A DNA stretch of 64,000 nucleotides from Eucalyptus grandis. Its lineage: Eukaryota > Streptophyta > Magnoliopsida > Myrtales > Myrtaceae. The stretch spans positions 33,829,803 through 33,893,802 of the forward strand of contig NC_052619.1 of NCBI RefSeq assembly GCF_016545825.1, written 5' to 3'. The position numbers were made by a program, and so were the translations under genes. Every line of letters begins with the position of its first letter. Position 1 is the first letter of the stretch. Shown piece by piece: positions 40,069-52,200 of this stretch. The notes beneath the pieces are model-generated. The model was not told the DNA's origin. It was given only the letters and a program-made list of their open reading frames with translations, and did no database searches.

Positions 40069-41401
40069 CTTGAGTAGTGGGAAAAGTATAAAAAAAGTCT
40101 TAAACCTATTGCATTTGTACCGATTCAGTCCTAAACTTTTCAATTAGACCAATTCAATCATAAACATTTCAATATTTGTACCAATTCAGTCCATTTGACC
40201 AATTTTGGCCGGCTGGCGCTGACGTAAACATCGGCCAATGGCCGAACGCTGACGTGGCAATTTTTATGATTTTTTTTGAATTTTTTTTATTACTTTTTTA
40301 TTAATTTTTTTTCTTTTTCCTTTTAATTCCTGGCAGTGGCCAGCAAGCCTCCAGTGAGGCTCGTCGACCACTAGGTGAGGGCCATGAAGCCCTCACCTAC
40401 CGCTGGCGAGGGTCGTAACCCTCACCTGGCCTCTCCTAGGGTCGCCGGCGAGGCCAACCTCACCCATGGCTGGTGAGGCCATGGTGGCCATCGCCAAGGC
40501 GGAGGTGAGGGTTGCGAAGCCCTCGCCAGCTGCCAGTGAGGGTCACGATCCTCGCTCGGCCTTGTCCAGGGCCGCGAGCAAGGCGACTTAGCCTAGATCT
40601 AGGCGAGGCTAGCCTCGCCCTGGCCTTGCCGTTGAGTCCCGGTGCCTCCTCCATTGTCGACCTCAGAGCTTCTCGACCACGTCACCACCGTCCTCACCTC
40701 CACGAAATCCCAATTCGAGGCCCTGGTCCCCCACCTCCTACGCCTCACGCCGTCGCTCCTTCGCCCGATCTTCGCCTCTGAAACCCTAGCCCGCCGCCCC
40801 AACACCCTTCTCTCATTCTTCCAATGGTGCCAGTCCCACAACCCGTCCCTCGCCCGCTCCCTGTCCCTCCTCCTCTCTCTCCTCCTGCGGCAAGGCTAGC
40901 CTCACCCAAATCTAGGCTAAATTGCCTCACCCGCGGCCCTGGGTGAGGCCAAGCGAGGGTCGCGACCCTCGCCGGCCGCTAGCAAGGGCTTCGCGGCCCT
41001 CGCCTCCGCCCTGGCAATGGCCGCCATGGCCTTGCCAGCCTCAAGCGAGGCTGACCTTGCCTAGATCCAAGCGAAGCCACCTCGCCGGCGGCCTTGGGAG
41101 AGGCTAGGCGAGGGCCGCGACCCTCACCGGAGGCTTGCCAGCCACCACCAGGAAGAAAGTAGAAAAGAAAAGAAAAAAGAAAAAAAAATTCAAAAAAAAA
41201 ACATAAAAATTGCCACGTCGGCATTCAACCACCGGCCAACATCCATATCAACGCCGACCGGCCAAAATTGGTCGGATGGACTGAATTTGTATCAATATTA
41301 AAATGTTTAGGATTAAATTGGTCAAATTGAAAAGTTTAAGATCGCATTGGCACAAATACAATAGGTTTAGAACTTTTTGGGTACTTTTCCCCTCGAGTGG
41401 T
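40069..41401. mobile_element. Mutator-like TIR element carrying a captured gene fragment (Pack-type)
   Basis: The element 40079-41391 has TIRs of about 190 bp: GGGAAAAGTA... on the left and the complement of TACTTTTCCC on the right, sharing CCTATTGCATTTGT-like, GTCCTAAACTTTTCAATT-like and ATTTTGGCCGG blocks. Flanking 10-mers CTTGAGTAGT (40069-40078) and CTCGAGTGGT (41392-41401) match 8 of 10. The core (about 40330-41150) is GC-rich with repeated GCGAGG and CCTCGCC, preceded by a T/C tract and followed by an A/G tract. Within it lies a segment of different character (about 40640-40890) that codes for a PPR-protein N-terminus. Confidence 0.78.
40642..40890 (+). pseudogene. captured N-terminal fragment of a pentatricopeptide-repeat (PPR) protein
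   Basis: A frame without its own ATG reads through STSELLDHVTTVL...VPHLLRLTPSLL...RRPNTLLSFFQWCQSHNP...SLSLLLSLL. This pattern (helical start, TPSL, then RP-TLLSFFQW-QSH) is typical of the region just before the first PPR motifs in plant P-type PPR proteins, which act on organelle RNA. Only about 80 residues are present, with no 35-residue PPR repeat. Base use and lack of CGAGG repetition differ from the surrounding core. It is a fragment, probably not functional. Confidence 0.55.
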
Positions 41402-42944
41402 TAATCGTAAAATCATTAATCTCTAGCGATTCTTGTTTGCTTTTTCGACCTTTTTGCCTTCTTTAGTTTGTCCTCTCCTCAGAGTCCGGCCACGTCGTCG
41501 TTTCAGAAGTTTTCTCTTTTGGATATTTCCACTTGCGCGTCGGCTTGGCCTGTTCAGTGCTGGATGCAATACTATCATGCTGCATTTGTCATTAAGCACT
41601 TCATGATTGAGTGGAACTCCACTTGGAAGATGCGGCATAAGTCCCTAAAGGTTTCGTTTAAATAAATTCAATCATTTTGGACCGTTCGCGCTCTCGAGCA
41701 GAATATTTATAACAATCGTGAGATCCTTATGATAATATTTAGAGCAAGTTGTTAACACTCATTGCCCTTCCCTATACCTTTACTTATCAAAGAGGAAAAA
41801 AGAAAAACTCTCAAATTCTCTCAAGAAACGCTCATATATCGAGAATAACATTACTTTTATAGCAACGCGCTTTACGAACAAATCTTAATCCAGAAGCTGA
41901 ATCACCTCACTTCTCTCAACAACATTATGTTTATCTTCTTATTTAAGCTCAATTTGTTTAACGGAAAATGAATAATTTAGAAATGATTTTTGTATCGCTT
42001 AAAATAATGGGTCAATAAAAAATGTTTTAATTATTGACGATAATTTATATCTGAATATTTTCGTGAGTGGAGAAAAATATTTTTCGTTCATTTATTTTTG
42101 TAAGACACAAATAATCGTTTTTAAGAAAAATATTTCTTAAATAATTTATTTTCTACAGAATAAACAGAACATTAATCTTTATTTTACATATTTTTCTTTT
42201 TCTATAGGTAAATATTGATGACACGTTCTGTGACCGGTCAATGCGACACGTTAGTATGTGCAGGAGTTGTTCCCACGAGCACTATGAGATGCTCTGCCTT
42301 TTGGCCAAATTTGACTTGGAAACACGGTCGAGACAGAAAGCTTCATGGGTCGGCTGAGCACCTGCGAAGATTCTGGAACATCATATATAATTAGCATCAC
42401 CACATGTTGCATGCGAATATTGTTCGATTCCTAACTTATCAAATACTCAAATCAGAATCTATACTTGCCGTGGGATTGACATATAATGTCCCGAGTGGGT
42501 TGACTCGTACTTGCTTCTAACTGCACTTACTTTGGCATTAAAGCATGAGCCATTTTAAATTGGAGGACGAGAACCACCGCTCTTCAAAAGTAGCATCTTG
42601 TCGGCATACTGTCCAAAAATATCAGAATCCTCATTTTTATACAAACTCATGTTAAATAATTCCAAACACGTATTTGCTGAGAACTCACTACTTACTGTAA
42701 AATAAAGAGCTAAGAAATTTTATATTAACTATTGTTTCGCCAAAAAGTGCCAACGAAAACCTTTCGTGATTGATGTGGAAATCCACAAAGTGTATGATAT
42801 TGCTTCTTCTTTTTTTTTTTAAATAAATTCTTTGACAAAAAAGAAACAAAATTGATGAGAAAATTAAGGGCGTTCGTGATACCTATTATATTTCTCCGTT
42901 TTTGTTTTGTTTTGTTTTTTTTTCTCAGAAACAAGTTTGAAACA
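41402..42944. other. intergenic sequence with one copy of a diverged local duplication
   Basis: About 42230-42720 resembles 48030-49090 (shared CTTGCCGTGGGATTG, GAGT-GGTTGACTCG-ACTTGCTTC and TTACTT-GGCATTAA). No protein is recognised. About 42552-42560 (ATTTTAAAT) is an empty site matching the insertion site of the element at 48268. Confidence 0.6.
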
Positions 42945-43957
42945 TAAGGGCATGCATGGTAACACTCCAAAAAGTGTTTGGAACATTTTGTACTTTTTTG
43001 TTCGGGAACAAAAAAGAACAGAAACGCGTTTGGTTGCGTTTCTGTTCTTTTTTTTTTTTGTTCCGGAACAAAATTGGAGCAAAAAAGAAACACAAAAAGT
43101 TGCTTCTTCTTCCGAAACAATTTTGAAGAAGCGTTTTTCTCTCTCTTCTCTTTTCTTCTTCTTTTCTTCTTCTTTTTTCTTCTTTTTTCTTTGGCCGGTC
43201 GCTTGCCTCGGCCATGGCGACACCGGCCGTCGAGGACCGGCGATGCCGTCGAGGGTCGGTGACCTCGCCGGAGCGTCGCCGACCGGCGAGGCCGAGCCTC
43301 GCCCGCGCCGGCGAGGCCGAGCTCGCCTAGCCGGGGACGAGGCTCGGCCTCGCTCGAGGGAGATCTTCGGCTAGGGTTACGGCGAGGGCTCCGGAGGACG
43401 GTGTGCGGCAGCGCGGCACTAGAGGCTTCGGGATCGGGACGGCGTCAAGCTGCGGGCTTCGAGGCGCAGGTGCTCGGCCCGACGGCGGGCGGCGAGGCTC
43501 GGCCTCGCCCGCGCCGGCGACACCGAGCCTCGCCTTGGGGGGCGAGCTCGGGCTCGCCAGATCCGGCGAGGCCGAGCCTCGCCATGGCTGGGCGAGCTCG
43601 AGCTCGCCCGAGATCCGGCAAGGCCGAGCCACGCCCAGCCACGGTGAGCCTCGCCGTGGCTGGGCGAGGCTGTCGGCCCCATCGGCCGATCGCGGAGGCC
43701 GGCGACCGGCCGAAAGAAGAAAAAAATAAAAAAGAAAGGAAAAAATGGAAAATAAAATCAAAATATTAAAAAATTAAAAGAAACAAAAAAAGAATAAAAA
43801 TTTACCAAACGTGTTTCTACTCATTTTTTATTCCCGGAACAAACGTTACCAAACACGTTTTTTTGTTCAAAACCGTTCCCGGAACAAAAACACTTTTTTT
43901 TTATTTCTATTCCCGGGAACAAAAAAAGAAACAGAAATGTTTCCATGCAGGGCCTAA
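42945..43957. mobile_element. PIF/Harbinger-like TIR element with GC-rich core
   Basis: The element 42948-43954 has a left end GGGCATGCATGGTAACA and a complement of the right end GGCCCTGCATGGAAACA. It is flanked by TAA at 42945-42947 and 43955-43957. Subterminal GGGAACAAAAA and TTCTGTTTC blocks are repeated in both arms. A pyrimidine tract (about 43135-43195), a very GC-rich core with GGCGAGGC and GCCTCGCC (about 43196-43705) and a purine tract follow in order. Long open frames in the core are by-products of its repetitive GC-rich sequence. Confidence 0.72.
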
Positions 43958-44039
43958 ATCTATTTAGTAATACAATTTATTTTTCTTATTTTGAGGATAA
44001 ATTTTGTGCTCGGAAAGAAGTGAAAACTTTTTCATCGCT

Positions 44040-44900
44040 CACTCCCTCTATCTCCTGCATGTTCTCCCATGAGAAAACCATCTTCCTCCTCCCTGAGACT
44101 CTCCCAATCCTAAACCCCCATATTGGCTCCCGCCTCCTTTGCCCCCTCCGATCCCTCTGCCTCCGTCGCTTCCAGCAGCGGCTACTACACCTCCACCTCC
44201 TTCCCCAAGCTCTCCTTCGACACCCGCATCGGCATGGGCACCTCCTCCCTCTCCAACAACACCTCTCTCTTTGACTTCCACCACTCCCTCCCGGACAATC
44301 CCATCACCTACGACTTCTCCGAGCTCCGCTCTGCCGCCAACAACTTCCTCGTCAAGCCCCGCTACTCCTCATCCTCATCTTCCTCATAGGATTATTCCTT
44401 ATGCGGCAAGGACATCATCATCTTCTAGGCAAGTTCAGGCTTAAGATCGACATGGGTAGCCTCAAGAACCTCCTCGGGATGATCTACTGGAGCCTCCTAG
44501 TTACCATCACAAAGCTACTCAGCGCCTCTATCTCCGACGACAACATCTTCTTCGTCTATGAGTCCATCGACAGCGCCAGCTTCTCCAATCGCTTGCGGAA
44601 CCCTAAAATGCCCAATTTCACATTCCTCAAGACTAGAGGTCGAGGATGCAGATCATCGCCGACGTCTCACACAACCTTGATTCCATCCACAACAACATCA
44701 GCCTCAACATTATTTTCGTTCACAACCACATTAAGAGTAGCACCATCATGGTGAAGGAGTTGTCATTCAAAGCCAAGATCTTCGACTTCAAGACCGCCTA
44801 GCTGTGCAGCAAGTGAGACGAGAACAATGTGCTCCGAGAGCAGGCAGGTCTAGTGAAGGGCAGCAATGACATCAAGGACGAGAGGGTTGGAAATTATATG
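44040..44900 (+). pseudogene. possible LysM-type receptor-like kinase remnant
   Basis: Readable pieces: a Ser-rich juxtamembrane part followed by SLPDNPITYDFSELRSAANNF (44123-44389 frame), then LLSASISDDNIFFVYESID...LRNPKMPNFTFL, then in another frame MQIIADVSHNLDSIHNN...FVHNHIKSS and an in-frame stop after FDFKTA. The order matches the N-lobe and catalytic-loop region of plant receptor-like kinases, and the wording resembles LysM-RLKs, where HNHIKSS replaces the usual HRDIK. The ectodomain, the C-lobe and a continuous frame are missing. The subfamily assignment is from memory and uncertain; a kinase-like remnant is more secure. Confidence 0.5.
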
Positions 44901-47810
44901 TTGTCATCTAACAAGTTCTTATTTCAGAAACAGAAATTTTGTATCGTTATCAGTTATGGCCAAATGCTCAGAAACTCGTCTAGGGAATAGATATTGAAAA
45001 ATCTATTTGAGGCTAGAAATGGTGCTTGAGAACATAATTGTTATCATTCATGCCTCAAAAGTACAAAAACCGTAGGCAAAATTGTCCATCTATGTAAAGG
45101 AGTATTGAAGATGTAGAGATAAAGTGAAAGTAAAACTAAACAATTGGCATTGGGCATGAATTACAATTCCGGTGTTTACAGCATTTATTGATAGTAATGA
45201 TTACAAATAAATCAATGCATTCTCCATGACTCCTAGAATTTAGTATCAAGTATCTACAAACAATTAATCAACACATAGAACAACTCGGGGATTAGCAAGA
45301 GTGCCATAACTTTCGTACGATGCTTACTTGAGAGCCGTAACTTTTTTACCTCACTTGAGTGCCATAAATTTGAAAAATTGATCGCTTGAATGCCATTGAC
45401 GATTTGCCTCTTCGAAAAATCCGACGTGGCATTAAAATAAATTAAACCATCGGACAAGGAATGCAAACAAGCTGAAGTGAGTAATTTGATGCTGAACAAC
45501 ATCATAGGACTCATTGAATTAAAGAATCGCAAGCTTACTTCAACAAATAGGGGAAAAAAACCAATTATCTTGAAGAACCCTAATCACAAACCTTACCAAA
45601 CCCAAGATTTCCAATTCTTAAAATTAGGGCATTTGTATAAGGGAGATTCAAGAATGAAAATCCAAAGAGATATTTATCGAGTGTTACTTATCTTGTTATT
45701 GTCAGGTTTGGTCTAGTTTGCGGGCATATATAACCTTAGTAATGAGAAAAAGTCATTGGATCTACCATAGTTGCAAGAACAATGAAATGTGTTGTTGTAT
45801 TTAGAGCAATAAATGTTAGTTCATGGAATGTTTTTATACTGGAATGTTGTTACTTTTGACAATTCTTTGTATATAATTGAATGGCTTGGTTTGTGATTAC
45901 CTGAATGGATTAAATGACGATATATGGTTGATTTGGTGGAAAATGGTGTTTTATGATGCAATTTTTGCATTGTTGTTGGTTTATATAAATGATAGATGGT
46001 TTGCAATTTGCACTACAGTTTCTGAAGTTGAGGAAACTAAGTTGTAACTTTTAAAAAGTTGATGAACCTAAATGCTTACTTAAAAAATATATGGCACTCA
46101 AACGATCATTTGTAGAAGTGACCACTTGGGTTCATCAATTTTTTAGTAAGTGTTGGTTTCACTTTCTCAAACACATCTTATAGTAACTTAAGCAGGATTT
46201 CTATTTCTCTTTCTTATCATTATGTAATAGCTTATAAGAAGTATTATTCCACAGTGCCATCAACCTTGGCATGAGTTCACACCAAATAGCATTGCATTTA
46301 TACCAAATAGCAAAAATATGCTTGCACCAGCAATCATATTCTCTTACATCAGTATTAGGGCGATGTTCTTACATTTAGACCGAACAACATCGTAGATAAA
46401 CACAAAAGCAATTAAAAAAAAATGCAACAGTAAAATCAAACACCTATTAATATTATTGTTAAACACATCACCAGCCAAAATGCAACGATAATAGAGTTTC
46501 ACCTTCACCTAACAACAAAATCCTAAACATTTCGCCTAATAGAAGAAACATAAACAGATAGCCCCTCCTATCCTCCCATTAGTCAAGTTGAACAACCTGG
46601 TGACTTCCTTTTTTATTTTATTTTATGGGATCTTCATATGATTCATGATCCTTGCACTCTTCAGAATGGGAACTATAGGTACATTTTTCACTTGTATTGC
46701 TTTTCCCACTGTTTTATCTTTTGGAAGATGCATTCTTTTGCCTAGAGCTTCACGTCTTTTGGTGTTGTCTCTTGTTGAACTTCCTGTGTTTGGTCTTGGC
46801 GCTATGGCTGTAGGTTAAGATTAATGTATAGTGATATTTCCAGGATCATTTGATTGAGATGGAGCTAATGTTTAGGTCTTTTTTGGTGCGTGTTTTTGAG
46901 ACGTATTTTCTACTCTTTATTTCGGAGCTGCCATTAGTTGATTATTAGATTATGCTCGAGTTACCATTTATTGGTTTATTAGTGCTTGCTTTTAGCTTTC
47001 TGGTTCTAGGTGCAACCGATTCTTGACTTCATCTTCATTGAGATATCAGCACATCTAAACTTCTCTCGGGCTATAACCATATAGCCTTGTTTGGTTACCA
47101 TGTTAACCAAATGACATAAATTAAATGCATAACACCTAAATAACTTACATTCAAAATCGTCATGCTGGTATTCATGTCTCTAAAAAATCCATGGTCACGT
47201 TCCCTTATCCTTTTCACAATATCCACCATGTGCATATTGTGGTGCAAAATTTTGAGTAATCTCTTCACTAGCTCTTTCTTCTAACCTACAATATGACATA
47301 ACAAAATGAAGTTAACGCACCAAAAAGTACATACAACGACAATAACCACAACAAACAGCTTACTTGACATTATTTCCTCTATTATCTGACATTCAAGCCA
47401 CATGTAAACCACGTGGATTCTATCATGACAAATCTAACTTCAAGTAAACAAAATTATGGTCGTGGAGCCAACGGTGTTGGAATTTTAATGTAAGGACTAC
47501 ATTGATTATATTTTTTATAGTTCAAATACAAGATGAAACAAAAACAAAAGTTGAGGGACCTATTGACACCTAAATTTTCTCCAAATTTTTATTTTTACAT
47601 AATCCCAAAAAAAAAAGTTTGAACTTAATTTCTCCTAAAAATAAATTTCATTATAATGTTGCTTTCTTCCATTTTAAATTACTTAGTGATTTAGGAGAGG
47701 TTCTAAAAAAGTGGGATTAGGTTTTTCTGGAATTTATTCCTAACAAAAAATGAAGGGGAAAAAGGTGAAAAAGAGGATCATCATCGTTCATGCAGCTTGT
47801 TATTTGCACG

Positions 47811-47877
<67 letters not shown>

Positions 47878-48267
47878 TCTGGGTTTTTTTTTTTGGGGGT
47901 ATAGATTCAGAACCAATACCATATATAACAAGGTAGTGTAAAATCATGGGATGATTTAAATATATATATTGGGGGTCCTGATTATCTTATTTTAATAGGT
48001 CAAAGCAGTCATATCCGACATATGGTGAATACAACTAATAAATGATGACATGTAATATAACCGGCCAATACAACAACATGTTCTGTGATAATAATCTAAA
48101 CCTCACTATCATTAATATGGTATGCAAAGGAGTTGCTCCCGCGACTCATAAAATACTCGATCATAACTGATACTTGCCATGGGATTGGCATATATTATCC
48201 TGAGTGAGTTGACTCGGACTTGCTTCAACTGCTCTTACTTCGGCATTAAGGATAAACTCTTTTAAAT
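44901..48267. other. intergenic, repeat-derived sequence
   Basis: About 45285-45440 and 46020-46150 carry inverted-looking phrases (GAGTGCCATAA against TATGGCACTC), so another decayed TIR element of roughly 0.9 kb may lie here. No gene is supported. Confidence 0.4.
47812..47876. repeat. (TTA)n microsatellite
   Basis: About 21 uninterrupted trinucleotide units. Any open frame across it is a repeat by-product. Confidence 0.95.
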
Positions 48268-48881
48268 GGGAAAGTGGTACCAATGGTCTTTAAATTTTGG
48301 ATCAACATAAAATGTGGCTTCCAATTAATTTGTTAAATTTTGGATCAACTGCTCTTACTTCAGCATTAAGGATGAGCTCTTTTAATTTGTTAAATGTGAT
48401 ATTTGAACTATTAATAAATATTCAATTTAGTCACTAAATTATATAAAAATATTCAATGTCGTCTTTTTGTGAATTTCGAATTAATGGAATATGTTGATGT
48501 GGCTTCCGATCTGTTAAAACTTGGATGGTGGACAAAAAAAAAAAAAAGTTACACATGCGTCTACTAATTAAGATATCCATTTCAAATCACGATATAATGA
48601 TTCATGTCATCATATAATGATAGACATGTTAACGGTCTATTTTTTTTTTTTTCAAATAGATAGATAAAAAGATAGATGACCCATTATTTTTAAAAATCCA
48701 ATTTAGCATATAATGATCCACATCATTAAAAAATGTATGATTTTCGTTTGACCAAACAGAAAGACTACATTGAACATTTATTAATAGTTCGGGAACTATA
48801 TTGAATAAATTAAAAATTCAAAGACACATTGGATGTTAAGTCAAAATTCAAGAACTATTTGTCTCATATTCCATTTTTAAT
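48259..48881. mobile_element. MITE-like Mutator-type element with a paralogous empty site
   Basis: The element 48268-48872 has a left end GGGAAAGTGG and a complement of the right end GGAATATGAG. The arms pair through TTTTGGATCAACAT and TTTTGACTTAACAT-like blocks. Flanks CTTTTAAAT (48259-48267) and ATTTTTAAT (48873-48881) each differ at one base from the unoccupied paralogous site ATTTTAAAT at 42552-42560. No coding capacity. Confidence 0.75.
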
Positions 48882-50714
48882 TGGGGGACAAGAATCCCTC
48901 TCCAAATCAACACATTTGTTCAAACTAAATAGTAGCATCTCTTCGGCATCTTTTCATCTTCGTTCTGCAAACAATTAAAGTCTCACTTTCACACAATACT
49001 AGTGCCAAGTAATTCCAAATATACATTAGATAAGAATTCACTACCTACTGTCAAGTCAAGAGCTTGACATTTTGCGTTGACTTTGACGAAATAAGTAGAC
49101 GAAACATCGCCAACTTTTTTTTTTTTTTTTTTTGCTCGATATGATGATAGAAACAGTTCCACCAAAAGTTAGGGAAATGCAGTGGATAAGAATGCATCCA
49201 GCGCAAAACGGATCAAGCCCAACTCGGAAGTGGAGATATTGAAAAATACAAAGAAAAAAAAAAAGAAAAAGAGGTCAAAATCGACGAAGTCATGGGACCA
49301 CGCGGAGAGAGGACAAACTAAAGAAGGCAAAAGGAAGATGAAAAGCAAGCAATAATGTTGCTGCAGATTTAACCATTGGAAACATGATTGACGACACGAG
49401 CAAAATCCAACGAATAATCTGGAAAGGCCATGAAAAGGGGAGAAGCTTCCTAATTTTTTTTCCATATCCAAGGCATGTCGATTTCAACCGAGATCTGCTT
49501 TAATTGACATGCGTCTCCTTTCCTGGCCCAGACAGAATATTTGATAAATTGGTCTACTCTATATGTATGACGCTTTGATGAGGTAACCAGGTCATAAGAG
49601 CATCTCCACCTAGGATTTTGAGGGTCCCTTTTTTTTTCCTTTTACGACGACTCATTTAAAAGAGCAATATTTTTCTCAAATCACTAGTTGGACATCATTC
49701 ACATGTAATTTAACTTATAAATATATATGTACAATGTCCATGTTTGGAGCCCGCAAATCAGAAGACTGATAAAATTCTCACAAATTGCATGCTGGACCAT
49801 CTGCATAGGCCTGTGGCCTGGCTTCAATCCATTCATGGGGTTTGCAGGATTTTCCATGAGCCTCTAGGTCTCTACACTCATGCCCTGGATTATGAAAAAA
49901 AAAGCATTCAACTAAGAGTAAAGAGAAATATTGTCCTATTGCAAAAAAATAAATAAATTAAAAGATAAAGTATGTTATTGAATAGAAGAAAAAGTTTAGG
50001 TACTCAATTGTAAAAAGGAAAAAAGTTAGGTATTTACCCCTAAACACTAGAGTAAACCTGCAACAGGTCAAAATGTTGGATGGTTAAATTAAATGTGCCA
50101 CTAATCAATAGGTGGTGATTGGGATGATTTCAATAAAAAGGTTATGTCAATTGGGAATTAATTCTAGGGTGACGATATGGATGATCCTTTAACCATCAAC
50201 GTCCACATGTCCATTACACTCTATCACTCTCTCAGCAGCCGAAGTCTCAAAATGAGCGGCAACCTCAGTAACAATTTATGGTAATGGGTGGCATTGTCAA
50301 ACTTTTTGTGGGATTTCTGATTCTTGCCATTGTAATTTCTACAAATTAACAAAACGTGTCTCAGTACACATGCCAAGAACATGTTTTACTGAAAAGTGTC
50401 GATAAAATATCTCTAAAAAATGTGGATCGATTGATATAAACTAACAAAGGTTATGACGGTTTCTTAATTGATTATTGAAAGGTAATGTAAATGGCGAGAC
50501 AATTAAGGGTACTAAGACTGTGAACAATGCCAACCATGTAAAATTTATTAGATATGTAAAGATCAACTGATAGTAAAGATGAATGCTTGGGTGTTTTTCA
50601 ATTGATTGTCAACTCCACTATTCCACAGGTTGCGTTGACCAAATTGTTGACTACAACACTCGGACACTTTTTGGTGTCAATACAAAGCATTTAAGTTTTA
50701 ATCCTAGTTGATTT
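48882..50714. other. intergenic sequence without a supported gene
   Basis: The second half of the diverged local duplication ends near 49090. The rest shows only short open frames, a T run near 49113-49131 and AT-rich sequence. Confidence 0.45.
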
Positions 50715-50860
50715 GAGCAGTAACTTGATAAGATCATATGCCAACGCGAACGAAGTCGTCATTTACAAATCTACCTCCGAAAGCCGCGAGCAGTAACTTG
50801 ATAAGATCATATGCCAACTCGAACGAAGTCGTCATTTACAAATCTACCTCCGAAAGCCGC
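50715..50860. repeat. perfect-period tandem duplication, 2 x 73 bp
   Basis: Units 50715-50787 and 50788-50860 differ at one base (CAACGCG against CAACTCG). The duplication is recent. Confidence 0.92.
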
Positions 50861-52200
50861 CAAATTTCGAAAGCGTGAATAAAGATAAAGGACATCTAGT
50901 TCAAAGTTGATGGGTCCCTCGTCCATGTTTAATTTTTCAAGTACTCCTGATCCACCAAGATTCCAATTATCAAGACGACTCTTGGGCCATCAAGAAGTTC
51001 GTCGCTTGAAGTTGCTGCTGCCGTCATGGCTCGGGGCATCAAGTCACCATGTCGCGTCAGCTCTCTGCCGTGCCACAAGGTCTCCATTGCCGGAGCTTGC
51101 TGCCCCGTCCTCCCTTCTCCCCCTTTCAGAGCCCTTGCCTTATCAAATTGGAATCGAGTCAACGTCACAGAGATTGTCAGAGAAATTAAATTGCTGCTTA
51201 GAACAAAAACCACCATCCACCGTCCTCGTAGTGTGGTCCTCGTTTGCTGTCTTCTCTAGCAAGATCGTTTCCGTTGACAATCTATTTTGCTATTTCCGTG
51301 GAAGTCGATCACCCATGTTGCTCCTTGTCTACAAAATCTAGTGCAGCTGCTCGCGGTGTCATCTTTGCCTCAAACCATTTAGTAACCAGTGTTGCTATCA
51401 CTCTGTGGCTGCATTGATCCGAGTAGAATCGGACCAAGCGGTGCCGTCGTAATTGATTCTTCAAGCTGGCCACATCTCACCACACCTATTCTTGTCAAGG
51501 CAAAACACGATATTGTTCCCAAAATCCTCTAGAAATTGGTCCGGTCTATTATATTGGCAATCTCGAGTATGGGGTTTTTGACTTAAATAGACTTTTCCGC
51601 AAAAGTTCGGGTATCAATATTGGGTAAAGGAGCATAAAGAAGCAAATCGATCTTATACTCAATTTCTCTGAAGAGAGGCAATTTTCATGTGGGAAATCCA
51701 TAGAAAAAAATACTTTTAAACTCATCCATCAGAGGTTGCATTTTTTGGTATTGAGGTCTCTCTATCTCACTTTTGTTATTTCTAATCATTAGGATAGCAA
51801 AAACATTCTAGTTATAAATGACTCTTGTAATATTAGGCTAGTGGGCCCCAAAAGAAGAAAAATGAAAAGAAGTTGAAAAGTCAATAAAGCGGAAAGGAGG
51901 GGGGAGAGTGCTCGGCTAAATAGAAGTTGAGAGGTCCCACGACTAGAAAGAAAAGAAAAAAAAAGAAGAAAGAAGAAGAAGAAGAAGAAGAAGAAGAGAA
52001 AGGGGAAGAAAGGAAAGGGGTTTTGGCACATGCACGCCACGGACGCCTCGCCAAGCCGACTCGACTCCATAACGCAGCACCTGGTAATAGATTAGGCCCC
52101 TCGTTCATCCAATTGAAGTAATTTATGGGTTTAGGGCTCAAATTCGGAATTTTTGAAAAATCAAGTGGCGAAGTCCAATTTTGGAGTCGTTGAGCCGCGT
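50861..52200. other. intergenic sequence with a GA-rich tract
   Basis: A purine tract dominated by AAG units lies at about 51945-52020. No recognised gene. Confidence 0.4.

Noticed and set aside
43196..43769. Several 90-150-codon open frames, Ala/Arg/Pro-rich
   Set aside because: Same cause: repetitive GCGAGG core sequence of the element at 42948, not a protein signal.
47717..47947. Open frames with poly-Ile or poly-Tyr
   Set aside because: They are translations of the TTA microsatellite.
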